64,000 bases of DNA from Sphingopyxis macrogoltabida (GTDB taxonomy: Bacteria > Pseudomonadota > Alphaproteobacteria > Sphingomonadales > Sphingomonadaceae), in assembly GCF_001314325.1 (NCBI RefSeq), contig NZ_CP009429.1:620501-684500 (forward strand), written 5' to 3'. The translations under genes were made by a program, and so were the position numbers. Shown here one piece after another: positions 48,001-58,392 of the stretch. Below the pieces are notes generated by a model. It did not search any database, was not told the origin of the DNA, and worked only from the letters and a program-made list of their open reading frames with translations. Each line of letters starts with the position of its first letter. The stretch's first letter is position 1.

Positions 48001-48879
48001 TTATTGCGGACGGGTGCGATTGACCCGGTCGCCCGCGCCGCGCGCGGGCGGATCGGCGCGCGGTTGCGGTGCGGGGCGGGCCGCGGGGGCCGGACGCTGA
48101 GCGGGTGCGGGTCTTGCCTGCGCGGGCGGACGCGGTGCCGTCGCCGCACCGCCGGGCTGGCCGCCCGGACGTCCCGGCCGGACGCCATCGCCATTGCCGC
48201 GGCCTGGCCACGACGGGCGCACGCCATCGGGTCGGCCGGGCCTGCCCGGACGCCCGGGCGTTGCATCGACCGAACCGGGCGGACGAGGTCTCACGCCGTC
48301 GGGACGTCCCGGCCGTCCGGGGCGTGCCGGATTGGTCGTCGTCGGCGGACCGCCGGGGTTGCCCGCGCCGGGGCGACCCGGACGCGTGCCATGATGACCA
48401 TCGTTGTCGCGATCGCCCGGCGTCCAGCCGCCAGGGCGTCCCGGCCGGCCCGGACGGCCGTCGCCATGGCCGGGGCGGCCCGGTCCATTCCAGTGGCCGT
48501 TGCCGGGACGGCCGCCATGATGGCGCCACCAGGCGCGGCGGCCACCCCAATAGTTGAGATACTGGCCGCGCAGCGGATAGCGGTGGCGGTAGCTGTCGTA
48601 CATCCACGTGCCGTATCCGGGATAATAATAATCGTCGTACCAGCCGCCGCCGAAGCCGATGTTGACGAAGCCGCTGCCATAGTCCGACCCGTCATAGCAG
48701 TCGTAGCCATAGCCGTCGTCATAGGCATAGGGGTCGTAGTCGTAATAGCTGTCCGCACAGAGGTTTCCGGCCGAAGCATAGCTCGTCCCGACGTCGCCAT
48801 AATAGCAGCCGCCAAGCGCTGTGGTCGCGAGCGCGCCGAGCACGATGGAGAGGGGACGCCTCAGGCTCTTGATCATCAT
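48001..48879 (-). CDS. Collagen-like Gly/Pro/Arg-rich lipoprotein
   Basis: 292 residues from the ATG at 48879 (AAGGA four bases upstream; a second ATG follows at 48876). A lipoprotein signal ends in ALGGC. A Tyr/Asp/Gly-rich segment (about residues 25-110) has DYDPYAYDDGYGYDCYDG and GGGWYDDYYYPGYG, and the rest consists of irregular PGRPGRPG, PARPG and GGRPG repeats, rich in Pro, Gly and Arg. The repeats are collagen-like but not a perfect Gly-X-Y run. It is likely surface-exposed and disordered. Function unknown; the family is not recognised. Confidence 0.65.
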   Translation of the reverse strand: MMIKSLRRPLSIVLGALATTALGGCYYGDVGTSYASAGNLCADSYYDYDPYAYDDGYGYDCYDGSDYGSGFVNIGFGGGWYDDYYYPGYGTWMYDSYRHRYPLRGQYLNYWGGRRAWWRHHGGRPGNGHWNGPGRPGHGDGRPGRPGRPGGWTPGDRDNDGHHGTRPGRPGAGNPGGPPTTTNPARPGRPGRPDGVRPRPPGSVDATPGRPGRPGRPDGVRPSWPGRGNGDGVRPGRPGGQPGGAATAPRPPAQARPAPAQRPAPAARPAPQPRADPPARGAGDRVNRTRPQ

Positions 48880-49048
48880 CTTGTCCTTCAAGGGCCCAAC
48901 GAACGGGCCCGCGATATTGGACACCCGATTGCACGAGTCGAGTTGAATTTGCGGTGAATGGAGTCGTATCGCCGACCAAGCGTTACTTGCATGAATGTAA
49001 GTAGTTCGATAGGCTCGCCCGGATAGACGGATACGAGGATATGACGCG

Positions 49049-50440
49049 ATGAACGCCCCGACGAAGATCAACTGGCCCGAAGCGCGGTTCGGCCCCGAAA
49101 CGCAGCACTGGCTGCCGCGCAATCCCGATGCCGCGCTCGATCATATTCCGGGCGAGGACGGGATGCCGGTCATCGGCAACACGCTCGACCAGCTTCGCGA
49201 CTATCCCGCCTTCACCCGCCGCATGGTCGCCACCTATGGCCGGGTCTATCGCAACAACAGCTTCGGCGGGCGCAGCGTCGCGCTGCACGGCCCCGAGGCG
49301 AACGAACTCGTCATGTTCGACCGCGACAAGATTTTCTCGTCCGAACAGGGATGGGGGCCGGTGCTCAACCTGCTTTTCCCGCGCGGCCTCATGCTGATGG
49401 ACTTCGAAAAGCACCGCGCCGACCGCAAGCTACTGTCGGTCGCCTTCAAGCCTGAACCGATGCGCCATTATGCCGACTCGCTGAACGAAGGCATCGCCCG
49501 GCGCGTCGCCGAATGGAGCGGCAAGAGCTTCAAATTCTATCCGGCGATCAAGGAACTGACGCTCGACCTTGCCGCAACCAGCTTCCTCGGCATCCCCTGG
49601 GGGCCCGAAGCGGACAAGGTCAACAAGGCGTTCGTCGACATGGTGCAGGCGTCGATCGGCATCGTCCGCGTGCCCTTGCCCTTCACCGCTATGGGGCGCG
49701 GCGCAAGGGGGCGGGCCTATCTCGTCGATTATTTCGGCCGCATGGTGCCCGAACGGCGCGAAGGCAGCGGCGAGGACATGTTCAGCCAGATTTGCCGGAC
49801 GAAGGACGACAATGGCGACTATATGAGCGTCGAGGCGATCGTCGATCATATGAATTTCCTGATGATGGCGGCGCACGACACGATCACCAGCTCGGTCACC
49901 TCGCTCGTCTACATGCTCGGCAAGCATCCCGAATGGCAGGACCGGCTCCGCGAGGAGATGCTTGCGGTGGCGCCGGCGGGCGAGGGGGTCGGACACAACA
50001 GCCTCGGCGAGCTCGAAATGACCGAATGGGCGTTCAAGGAAGCGCTCCGGCTCGTGCCCCCGGTGCCGAGCTTCCCGCGCCGCGCGCTCAAGGATTTCGA
50101 ATATGGCGGCTATCGCATCCCGGCCGGAACTTCGGTCGGGGTCAGCCCCGCCTTCACCCATATGATGGAAGAGCATTGGCCCGAGCCCGAAAAGTTCGAT
50201 CCGATGCGCTTTTCGCCCGAGGTCGCCCGCGAGCGCCACAAATATGCATGGGTGCCGTTCGGCGGCGGCGCGCATATGTGCCTCGGGCTGCACTTCGCCT
50301 ATATGCAGGCGAAAATCTTTTTCCACCATGTCGTCACGACGCACCGCATCGTCCTTCCGGACGGTTATGCCCCCGACTGGCAGGTGCTGCCGATCCCGCG
50401 GCCCAAGGATGGTCTGACGGTCACCTTCGCACCGCTCTGA
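49049..50440 (+). CDS. Cytochrome P450
   Basis: 463 residues. All P450 landmarks are present: the I-helix oxygen-activation motif in AAHDTITSS, the K-helix ExxR in EALRLVPPVP, the PERF-like MRFSPEV region, and the heme-binding FGGGAHMCLG with the Cys near residue 411. There is no membrane anchor, so it is a soluble bacterial form needing separate redox partners, none of which is in the window. The general pattern resembles the CYP51/CYP120 type more than camphor P450. GAGGA precedes the ATG. Substrate unknown. Confidence 0.93.
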   Translation: MNAPTKINWPEARFGPETQHWLPRNPDAALDHIPGEDGMPVIGNTLDQLRDYPAFTRRMVATYGRVYRNNSFGGRSVALHGPEANELVMFDRDKIFSSEQGWGPVLNLLFPRGLMLMDFEKHRADRKLLSVAFKPEPMRHYADSLNEGIARRVAEWSGKSFKFYPAIKELTLDLAATSFLGIPWGPEADKVNKAFVDMVQASIGIVRVPLPFTAMGRGARGRAYLVDYFGRMVPERREGSGEDMFSQICRTKDDNGDYMSVEAIVDHMNFLMMAAHDTITSSVTSLVYMLGKHPEWQDRLREEMLAVAPAGEGVGHNSLGELEMTEWAFKEALRLVPPVPSFPRRALKDFEYGGYRIPAGTSVGVSPAFTHMMEEHWPEPEKFDPMRFSPEVARERHKYAWVPFGGGAHMCLGLHFAYMQAKIFFHHVVTTHRIVLPDGYAPDWQVLPIPRPKDGLTVTFAPL

Positions 50441-50477
50441 GCTTGCCCGGCCGGTCGTCACGCGCCATCTGGGGCGC

Positions 50478-51194
50478 GTGACGAGTCTCCGCCCCTATCT
50501 CATCTGGTTCGCCGTCGCGGTGCTGCTGGCGCTCGGCGCGATCCGCGCGATGCAGTGGGTCCGCGACCATCCCGAACATGTTCGGACCGCGCGTTTCGAG
50601 CTGGCGCATCCGCAAGGCTGGGCCACGCACGCCAAGCTCGTCGGCCTGGCGGGCGACGATGCCGCCTGCTTTGCCGCTTTCGACCGCGCGAAGGCCGGGT
50701 ACCTGCGGCGTCCGGCGGTCGGGCGCGGCGTGTGCCGGGCGAGCCAGCGGATGATCCTGACCGGGAACAAATTCGCGCCGACGATGCGGCCCGCGGGTGC
50801 CGCGCCGGGCTGCGCCGTGACCGCCGCGATGATCCTGTGGGACCGCGACGTCGTGCAGCCGCTCGCGCGGAAATATTTCGGCCAGAAGGTCACCGAACTC
50901 GAAAACCTCGGCAGCTATAACTGCCGCAAGATCGCCGGACGGCAGGCGCAGAGCGAGCATTCAACCGCCAATGCGATCGACATCTCGGCCTTCATTCTCG
51001 CCGACGGCACGCGCATTTCGCTGATCAACGATTGGGACGAAGGCGACAAGCGCGGCGAGTTCCTGCACGCGGTGCGCGACGGATCGTGCGGCCTGTTCAG
51101 TACCGTTCTGTCGCCCGACCACAATGCCGCGCACGCCAATCATTTCCACTTCGACATGGCGAAGCGGACGGCGGGCTGGACGATCTGCCGCTAG
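50478..51194 (+). CDS. Extensin-family protein
   Basis: 238 residues from a GTG at 50478, 37 bp after the P450 gene. A signal anchor (LIWFAVAVLLALGAI) is followed by the extensin-like C-terminal domain: CAVTAAMILWDRDVVQPLA, GSYNCRKIAGRQAQSEHSTANAIDIS and NHFHFDM, with conserved Cys and His residues. The fold is related to the D-Ala-D-Ala carboxypeptidase/Hedgehog-type metallopeptidases, so a periplasmic cell-wall peptidase is plausible. The plant name of the family is historical. Confidence 0.85.
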   Translation: MTSLRPYLIWFAVAVLLALGAIRAMQWVRDHPEHVRTARFELAHPQGWATHAKLVGLAGDDAACFAAFDRAKAGYLRRPAVGRGVCRASQRMILTGNKFAPTMRPAGAAPGCAVTAAMILWDRDVVQPLARKYFGQKVTELENLGSYNCRKIAGRQAQSEHSTANAIDISAFILADGTRISLINDWDEGDKRGEFLHAVRDGSCGLFSTVLSPDHNAAHANHFHFDMAKRTAGWTICR

Positions 51195-51203
51195 GTCCCG
51201 GGT

Positions 51204-51560
51204 TTAGACGGTGAAGCTCTCGCCGCAGCCGCACGCACCCTTGGCGTTCGGATTTTCGAACACGAAGCCGGCAGCGAAATCGTCCTCGACCCAGTCCATC
51301 GTGCTGCCGATCAGATAGAGTACCGACGCGCCGTCGATGTAGAAGGTGCCGCCGGGGGTCTCGATCTTCTCGTCGAACTTCTGCTCCTCGGTGACATAGT
51401 CGACCGAGTAAGCGAGTCCCGAACAGCCGCGGCGCGGCGTCGACAGGCGGACGCCGATCGCGCCTTCGGGCGCCGACGCCATCAGCTTCGCGATACGCTC
51501 CTCGGCATTGGCGGTCAGCGTGACCGCGGCGCGGCGAGCGCGGGTTTTTACGTCGGTCAT
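51204..51560 (-). CDS. sufA: A-type Fe-S carrier (SufA/IscA-like)
   Basis: 118 residues from the ATG at 51560. The three cysteines of A-type carriers are in place: C46 in RRGCSGLAYSVDYV and C110/C112 in the CxC of GACGCGESF, with the expected spacing. It receives and transfers assembled Fe-S clusters. It is the last gene of the suf operon, starting one base within the stop of the SufT-like gene (51560). The exact subtype (SufA or ErpA) cannot be fixed by eye. Confidence 0.9.
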   Translation of the reverse strand: MTDVKTRARRAAVTLTANAEERIAKLMASAPEGAIGVRLSTPRRGCSGLAYSVDYVTEEQKFDEKIETPGGTFYIDGASVLYLIGSTMDWVEDDFAAGFVFENPNAKGACGCGESFTV

Positions 51561-52030
51561 CACAGCATCCCCAGTTCGAGGCGCGCTTCGTCGCTCATAT
51601 TCTCGGGGCTCCACGGCGGATCCCAGACGAGATTAACCTCGGCATCGCCGACCCCGGGGACCGCGCCGACACGCAGTTCGACTTCGGCGGGCATCGATTC
51701 CGCGACGGGGCAATGCGGCGTCGTCAGCGTCATGGTGACGAGGACATGCCCTTCGTCGATCTCGACATTATAGATGAGGCCGAGGTCGTAGATATTCACC
51801 GGGATTTCGGGATCGTAAATATCCTTCAGCGCATTGACCACGGCTTCATACAGGTCGCCGCCGACCGCACCGGGCGCAACCTCTGCGGGTTTCGCCGCGA
51901 GAAAGCCTTCCAGATAGTCGCGCTTGCGCTCGAGCTTCTCGGGTGCGCTCTCGACGTCCTCGACGCGCGCCTTGGGCGGCGCTTCGACGCTCGTGACTTC
52001 TTCCACCTTGATCATGCGATCCTCGCTCAT
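51560..52030 (-). CDS. sufT: SufT-like (DUF59/MIP18) Fe-S assembly protein
   Basis: 156 residues. The C-terminal DUF59 domain has VVNALKDIYDPEIPVNIYDLGLIYNVEI, TLTTPHCPVAESMP with its conserved Cys, and NLVWDPPWSPENMS. The first 55 residues are a charged, poorly conserved extension (ESAPEKLERKRDYLEGFLAA). SufT proteins help mature Fe-S proteins under high demand. The gene overlaps sufS by 4 bp and sufA by 1 bp, inside the suf operon. Confidence 0.9.
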   Translation of the reverse strand: MSEDRMIKVEEVTSVEAPPKARVEDVESAPEKLERKRDYLEGFLAAKPAEVAPGAVGGDLYEAVVNALKDIYDPEIPVNIYDLGLIYNVEIDEGHVLVTMTLTTPHCPVAESMPAEVELRVGAVPGVGDAEVNLVWDPPWSPENMSDEARLELGML

Positions 52031-53292
52031 CCGAAAATCCTCTCGACGCGGGCGAGGCCGTCGATCAGCGCCGCCACATCGTCGTCATTGTTGTACACAC
52101 CGAAGCTCGCGCGCGCGGTCGCCGGAACGCCGAGCTGCTCCATCAGCGGCTGCGCGCAATGGTGCCCGGCGCGGATCGCGACCCCGCTTTCGTCCAAGAT
52201 AGTGCCGATATCGTGCGGATGAACCCCCGCCATCGCAAAGCTGACGATTCCAGCACTGTTTTCAGGGCCATAGAGCGTAATGCTGTTCTTGCGGGCAAGG
52301 GCTTCGCGTAACCTATTGACCAGAGCGACCTCGTGCGCGTGGATCGCGTCGATGCCGATCGCTTCGACATAATCGACCGCCGCCGCCAGCCCGATCGCCT
52401 CGACGATCGCGGGGGTGCCCGCCTCGAAACGCGTTGGGGCGGGGGCGTAGGTCGTCCGCTCGAAGGTCACGCGGTCGATCATCGACCCGCCGCCCTGCCA
52501 AGGCGGCAGCATGTCGAGCTTGTCGCTCCACAGCACACCGACGCCGGTGGGGCCATAGAGCTTGTGGCCCGAGAAGGCGTAATAGTCGCAGCCCAATGCC
52601 GCGACGTCGACGGGCAGGCGCGGCACCGCCTGACAGCCGTCGATCAGCAGCTCGGCGCCGACCCGGTGCGCGAGGTCTGCCGCGCGCGCGACGTCGAGTG
52701 GGCTGCCGAGCACGTTCGAGACATGCGCGAAGGCGACCATCGTGTGTTCGGGGGTGAGCAGCTTTTCGGCGGCATCGAGGTCGATGCAGCCGTCGGCGGT
52801 CAGCGGGCAGACGTCGACCTGCCAGCCCGCGAGCTGCCAGGGGACGATATTGCTGTGATGTTCGAGCACCGACAGCAGCACGCGGCCTTTGCGCGGGTGC
52901 GAGTAGGCGACGAGGTTGATCGCCTCGGTCGCGCCGCGCACGAAGGTCACGTCATTCTCGCGCGCGCCGATAAACGCCGCGATCCGCCGCCGCGCCGCCT
53001 CGTAAGCGAGCGTCATATCGGCCGAGCGCGCATAGACGCCGCGGTGGACGGTCGCATAGTCGCGGCCCATCGCATTGACGGTCGCGTCAATCACTGCCTG
53101 CGGCTTCTGCGCGGTCGCGGCGGTGTCGAGATAGTGCCAGCCGGGCGTCAGGCCGGGGAAGTCAGACCTTATGTCCCCCTCCCGCTTGCGGGAGGGGTTA
53201 GGGGAGGGCATGTTCCGGTTCAGGCCATCGACAGGCCCTCCCCCGACCCCTCCCGCAAGCGGGAGGGGAGAAGAGATGTCGGCGCTGCTCAC
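52027..53292 (-). CDS. sufS: Cysteine desulfurase SufS with repeat-derived N-terminus
   Basis: 421 residues, somewhat longer than usual SufS. It removes sulphur from cysteine for cluster assembly, with PLP bound at the Lys in SGHKLYGPTG and the active Cys in RAGHHCAQP; HVSNVLGSPLD and GVLWSDKLD fit the class II desulfurases. The start is a GTG at 53292 that overlaps the sufD stop (GTGA). Residues about 9-39 are encoded by a 93-bp palindromic repeat (PLPLAGGVGGG...PSPNPSRKREGD) that precedes the normal N-terminus IRSDFPGLTPGWHYLDTAATAQ. An ATG inside the repeat (53211) could also serve as start. Confidence 0.95.
   Translation of the reverse strand: MSSADISSPLPLAGGVGGGPVDGLNRNMPSPNPSRKREGDIRSDFPGLTPGWHYLDTAATAQKPQAVIDATVNAMGRDYATVHRGVYARSADMTLAYEAARRRIAAFIGARENDVTFVRGATEAINLVAYSHPRKGRVLLSVLEHHSNIVPWQLAGWQVDVCPLTADGCIDLDAAEKLLTPEHTMVAFAHVSNVLGSPLDVARAADLAHRVGAELLIDGCQAVPRLPVDVAALGCDYYAFSGHKLYGPTGVGVLWSDKLDMLPPWQGGGSMIDRVTFERTTYAPAPTRFEAGTPAIVEAIGLAAAVDYVEAIGIDAIHAHEVALVNRLREALARKNSITLYGPENSAGIVSFAMAGVHPHDIGTILDESGVAIRAGHHCAQPLMEQLGVPATARASFGVYNNDDDVAALIDGLARVERIFG
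53176..53268. repeat. In-frame palindromic repeat inside sufS
   Basis: 93 bp (31 codons). Two palindromes, CCCCTCCCGC-NN-GCGGGAGGGG at 53176-53197 and 53247-53268, flank GGGGAGGGC...GCCCTCCCC. It is the same family as 17238-17369, sharing GCGGGAGGGGTTAGGGG. Its length is a multiple of three, and no stop occurs in the sufS frame. Confidence 0.85.
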
Positions 53293-54016
53293 ACCAATTC
53301 CCCCAGTTTCGCGAGCGCGAGCGCCTGCAACTGCTCTTCATCCTCGGCGCCGTCGAATACGCCCGCGACGAAGGCCTGCAGCAAAATCTTCTTCGCTTCG
53401 GCGGGCGGCAGGCCGCGCGACTGGAGATAATAGAGGCTCATCGCGTCGAGTTCGCCGATCGCGCAGCCGTGCGCACATTTGACGTCGTCGGCGAAGATTT
53501 CGAGTTCGGGCTTGGCGTTGGCGGTCGCGCTGCGGTCGAGCAGCATCGCCTTCACATCCTGTTCGCTGTCGGTCTGCTGGGCATCGCGCGCGACGGCGAC
53601 CTTGCCGAGATAGGTGCCGGTGGCGGTGCCGCCGAGGACCGAACGCACCATCTGCCGTGACGTAGCGCCGGGTTCGGCGTGGGTGACGGTGGTGACGATC
53701 TCGAGATTCTGCTCGCCGCCGCCGATCTGCGCCGCGCCGAGATGGAAGTCGGCGCCTTCGTGCAGCGTCACGGCGAGTTCGATGCGGCCATAGGCGCCGC
53801 CGATGTTGAGGATGTGCAGTTGGGCGACCGCACCCTTACCAAGGGTGAGGGTGATCTGGCGAATGTCGCCTTCGTCCTGAATGATCGCACGCGAGAAATT
53901 GCCGCCCGCGGGCACCATGATGCTTTCGGGTGCGGGCAGCGGCCACGCCGCCGCCACCGCGTCGATATCGCTATAGCGCCACGCTTCGTCGCGGCGGGTG
54001 GGGAGGGCGGTAACGG

Positions 54017-54020
<4 letters not shown>
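53289..54020 (-). CDS. sufD: SufD, Fe-S scaffold subunit
   Basis: 243 residues, shorter than many SufD proteins. The right-handed beta-helix core holds IELAVTLHEGADFHLGAAQIGG and the C-terminal conserved block CAHGCAIGELDAMSLYYLQSRGLP, containing the conserved Cys and His, then AKKILLQAFVAGVFDG. It forms the SufBC2D scaffold with SufB and SufC. An N-terminal fragment, TRRDEAWRYSDI, is retained, but the part before it is reduced. It overlaps sufC and sufS by 4 bp each. Confidence 0.93.
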
Positions 54021-54746
<726 letters not shown>

Positions 54747-54760
<14 letters not shown>

Positions 54761-55174
54761 TTTGTTTTTTCATCCACTCGGCGGTTTCTTTAGCGATTTT
54801 CACATGCGACGCGTCTTCGGTATCAAAAGTATCGTCGATCGAGGCTTTGCGCTTCTCGGCGTCTTCCCAACCGATGGTCTTGCTCAAGGCGATATCGGCG
54901 TCGATGATCGATTTCGCACGTACGTCTTTGCACCGCTCGATGTCCTTGTGCGCTTGGTGGGCGATCTCGGAAAAATTGTAGAAGGTGACTTTTCCGAGCT
55001 TTGCATCGAGACATTCCGAATAGGCTTCCAGCATCGGCCGGACAGGCGGTTCCATGCCGACGTCGATCCCCGTCGGATATCCGAGTGCCCGCGCTTCCTC
55101 GGCAGTCTGAGGGGGTTTGTGGGATTCCGTCCCCATGGCGAGCATGGTCAGCACGATCGTTGCAGGAAAAAGCA

Positions 55175-55175
<1 letters not shown>
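54747..55175 (-). CDS. Uncharacterised exported protein within the suf operon
   Basis: 142 residues between sufB and sufC. The ATG at 55175 shares one base with the sufB stop (TGATG), and its 3' end overlaps sufC, so it is translated as part of the operon. A signal-like hydrophobic N-terminus (MLFPATIVLTMLAMG) is followed by an alpha-helical, charged domain with two Cys (YSECLDAKLGK; DIERCKDVRAK). No family recognised. It is not a known component of the SUF machinery; a periplasmic role would be odd for a gene placed here. It may be a recent insertion that kept translational coupling. Confidence 0.7.
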
Positions 55176-56658
<1,483 letters not shown>

Positions 56659-56662
<4 letters not shown>

Positions 56663-57120
56663 ACTCTGATCTCGTCGCCGGCCAGCGCCGGGGCAGGCCG
56701 GGTGAATGTCGGTTTCGGTGCGGCGGCAAGGCTCGCGAGGCTGATCTGCGCCAGTGCGCCGCGCACGGCGCCGTTCACGACGCCCCAGTGCGGCTGGACC
56801 TTGCAACTGCCCTCGAGCGAGCAGTCGTGCCGCCCTTCGGACACGCAGGACGTGAGCGCGATCGGTCCCTCGACCGCTTCGATGATATCGGCGACGCTGA
56901 TCGCCGCCGCGGGCCGCGCGAGGCGCACCCCGCCGCCGCTGCCGCGCGAGGCGACGAGCAGCCCGGCGCGGGCGAGCCCGCTTACCAGCTTCTGCGCGGT
57001 CGGTCCGGGAATTCCCGTCTGCTCGGCGAGCATGCCGGCGTGAATCGGCACCGACCCGCACTGGCGGGCGGCGGCACTCATCAGCACCACGGCATAATCG
57101 GCAAGGTTCGACAGGCGCAT
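56659..57120 (-). CDS. Rrf2/IscR-type Fe-S-responsive regulator of suf
   Basis: 153 residues. The winged helix-turn-helix has [16 protein letters not shown] and [29 protein letters not shown]. Three cysteines in the ligand region are at C92, C100 and C106 ([11 protein letters not shown]...SCKVQPHW), able to hold a [2Fe-2S] or similar cluster, so the protein should sense Fe-S status. As the first gene of the suf operon, it probably represses its own promoter through the palindrome at 57141-57157. Confidence 0.92.
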
Positions 57121-57140
57121 TTTTGCGAACGATTCTTAAC

Positions 57141-57157
57141 TGGAGTAAATTACTCCA
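57141..57157. promoter_or_regulatory. 17-bp palindrome, likely operator of the suf regulator
   Basis: TGGAGTAAATTACTCCA has two perfect 8-base arms around a single A. It lies 3 bp downstream of a good -10 element and 20 bp upstream of the regulator ATG, the classic place for a repressor of the Rrf2 family. Confidence 0.75.
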
Positions 57158-57159
57158 CT

Positions 57160-57188
57160 TATATAGGCCAGCCCTTTGTGCGGCGCAA
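57160..57188 (-). promoter_or_regulatory. Promoter of the suf operon
   Basis: On the minus strand, TTGCGC (57188-57183), a spacer of exactly 17 bases, and TATATA (57165-57160) form a sigma-70-like promoter directed at the regulator gene. Confidence 0.6.
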
Positions 57189-57214
57189 CCAAGGGGCGCT
57201 ATATGCCGCCCAAG

Positions 57215-57253
57215 AAAAAAGGCACCCACCCGGCCGGGAGCCGAATGAGTGCC
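57215..57253 (-). terminator. Rho-independent terminator of the AraC gene
   Basis: On the minus strand GGCACTC pairs with GGGTGCC (one wobble), with a CCCGGCCGGG palindrome inside, followed at once by six T residues. It separates the AraC gene from the suf promoter. Confidence 0.75.
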
Positions 57254-57403
57254 AAGATGAAGGTCTCGTCCTCGCGAGGAGGATGAGCTCTTCTGGGTCG
57301 CAAGGCTGGATTATGCCCGCGGGCCGATTCGCGATTGTACGAAAACGCCAAAACGACGGCGGGCGCGATTTTCGTGGTTAACGGCGCGGTGCGGGGTGCG
57401 GCG

Positions 57404-58291
57404 TCAGGTTTCGGAGACGAGCGGGCTGACCTTGCCGGCCAGTTCCTTGCGGCCGCGCGTCGTCGCTTCGGTATAGCGCGACGGCTTGCCGAGCTGCCCC
57501 GGCGTGGCGCCGGCAAAGCGCTTGATCTCGCGGATCAGGTGCGACTGGTCGTAAAAGGCGTCGCCGAGCGCCGCGGCATCGAGCCCTTCGCCGCGCGCCA
57601 GCGCTGACGCCGCCCGGACGGCGCGATATTTGCGCGCCAGCATGCGCGGCGACAGGCCGTAATAATGTTTGGTCATCCGCTCGACCGAGCGGATCGACAT
57701 GCCCGTCGCGTCGACCAGTTCGGGAACCTGCGGCGACGCGCTTTCGGTCAGCCAGCGGTCGACAGTGCGGATGAACCACATCGGCGCGGGCTCGTTGCGT
57801 TTCAGGATTTCGCGGACGAAATTATTGCCGATCACCAGTTGTTCGGCGGCGTCGGCGGCATTTTCGAGTGCGGCGGCGACTTCGCCGATCCAGTCGCCGA
57901 ACAGGTCGGCGGCGTCGATCGCGCGGTCGGTGAGCTTTTCGGCGTCGTCGCCCATCAGCGCGGCCCAGCCCGCGGGGAGCATGCCGAAGCCGAACATGCG
58001 CGTCGGGCAATTGCTGATCGCGCGCACCCGGCCGCTCGTCGGGCCGACGATATTGGCGTTGCAGACCTGCGACCGGTGGCCGTCGGCGAAGACATATTCG
58101 CCGTCGGCGGCGGTCACGAAACGGAATTGCGGGCGGTCGGCGCGCTCATATTCGTCGAAGCGCGGCATGTTGACGCGCGCAGCGTAAAAGCTCGACACCA
58201 TGTCCGCCAGATCGGGATCGGGCGGAAAATAATGCAGTTCGAACGGCGCTTCGCCGCTTACGTCCCCTGACGAGGAAATATTATCCGACAT
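57404..58291 (-). CDS. AraC-family transcriptional regulator
   Basis: 295 residues. The N-terminal sensor domain is cupin-like (ELHYFPPDPDLADMVSSFY, RFVTAADGEYVFADGHRSQV). The C-terminal double helix-turn-helix holds VPELVDATGMSIRSVERMTKHYYGLSPRML and AALGDAFYDQSHLIREIKRFAGATPGQL. It is monocistronic, with a strong terminator downstream. Target genes are unknown; the DUF885 gene 100 bp upstream on the same strand is one candidate. Confidence 0.87.
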   Translation of the reverse strand: MSDNISSSGDVSGEAPFELHYFPPDPDLADMVSSFYAARVNMPRFDEYERADRPQFRFVTAADGEYVFADGHRSQVCNANIVGPTSGRVRAISNCPTRMFGFGMLPAGWAALMGDDAEKLTDRAIDAADLFGDWIGEVAAALENAADAAEQLVIGNNFVREILKRNEPAPMWFIRTVDRWLTESASPQVPELVDATGMSIRSVERMTKHYYGLSPRMLARKYRAVRAASALARGEGLDAAALGDAFYDQSHLIREIKRFAGATPGQLGKPSRYTEATTRGRKELAGKVSPLVSET

Positions 58292-58392
58292 GACGAGACC
58301 GACCCCATCGGCAGCTTTTTTGCCGCCTGTTTATGCCGGATATAATTTTCCTTTCACCGCGGCGCGTCAAGCCGCAATTTATTTATCGTGGG

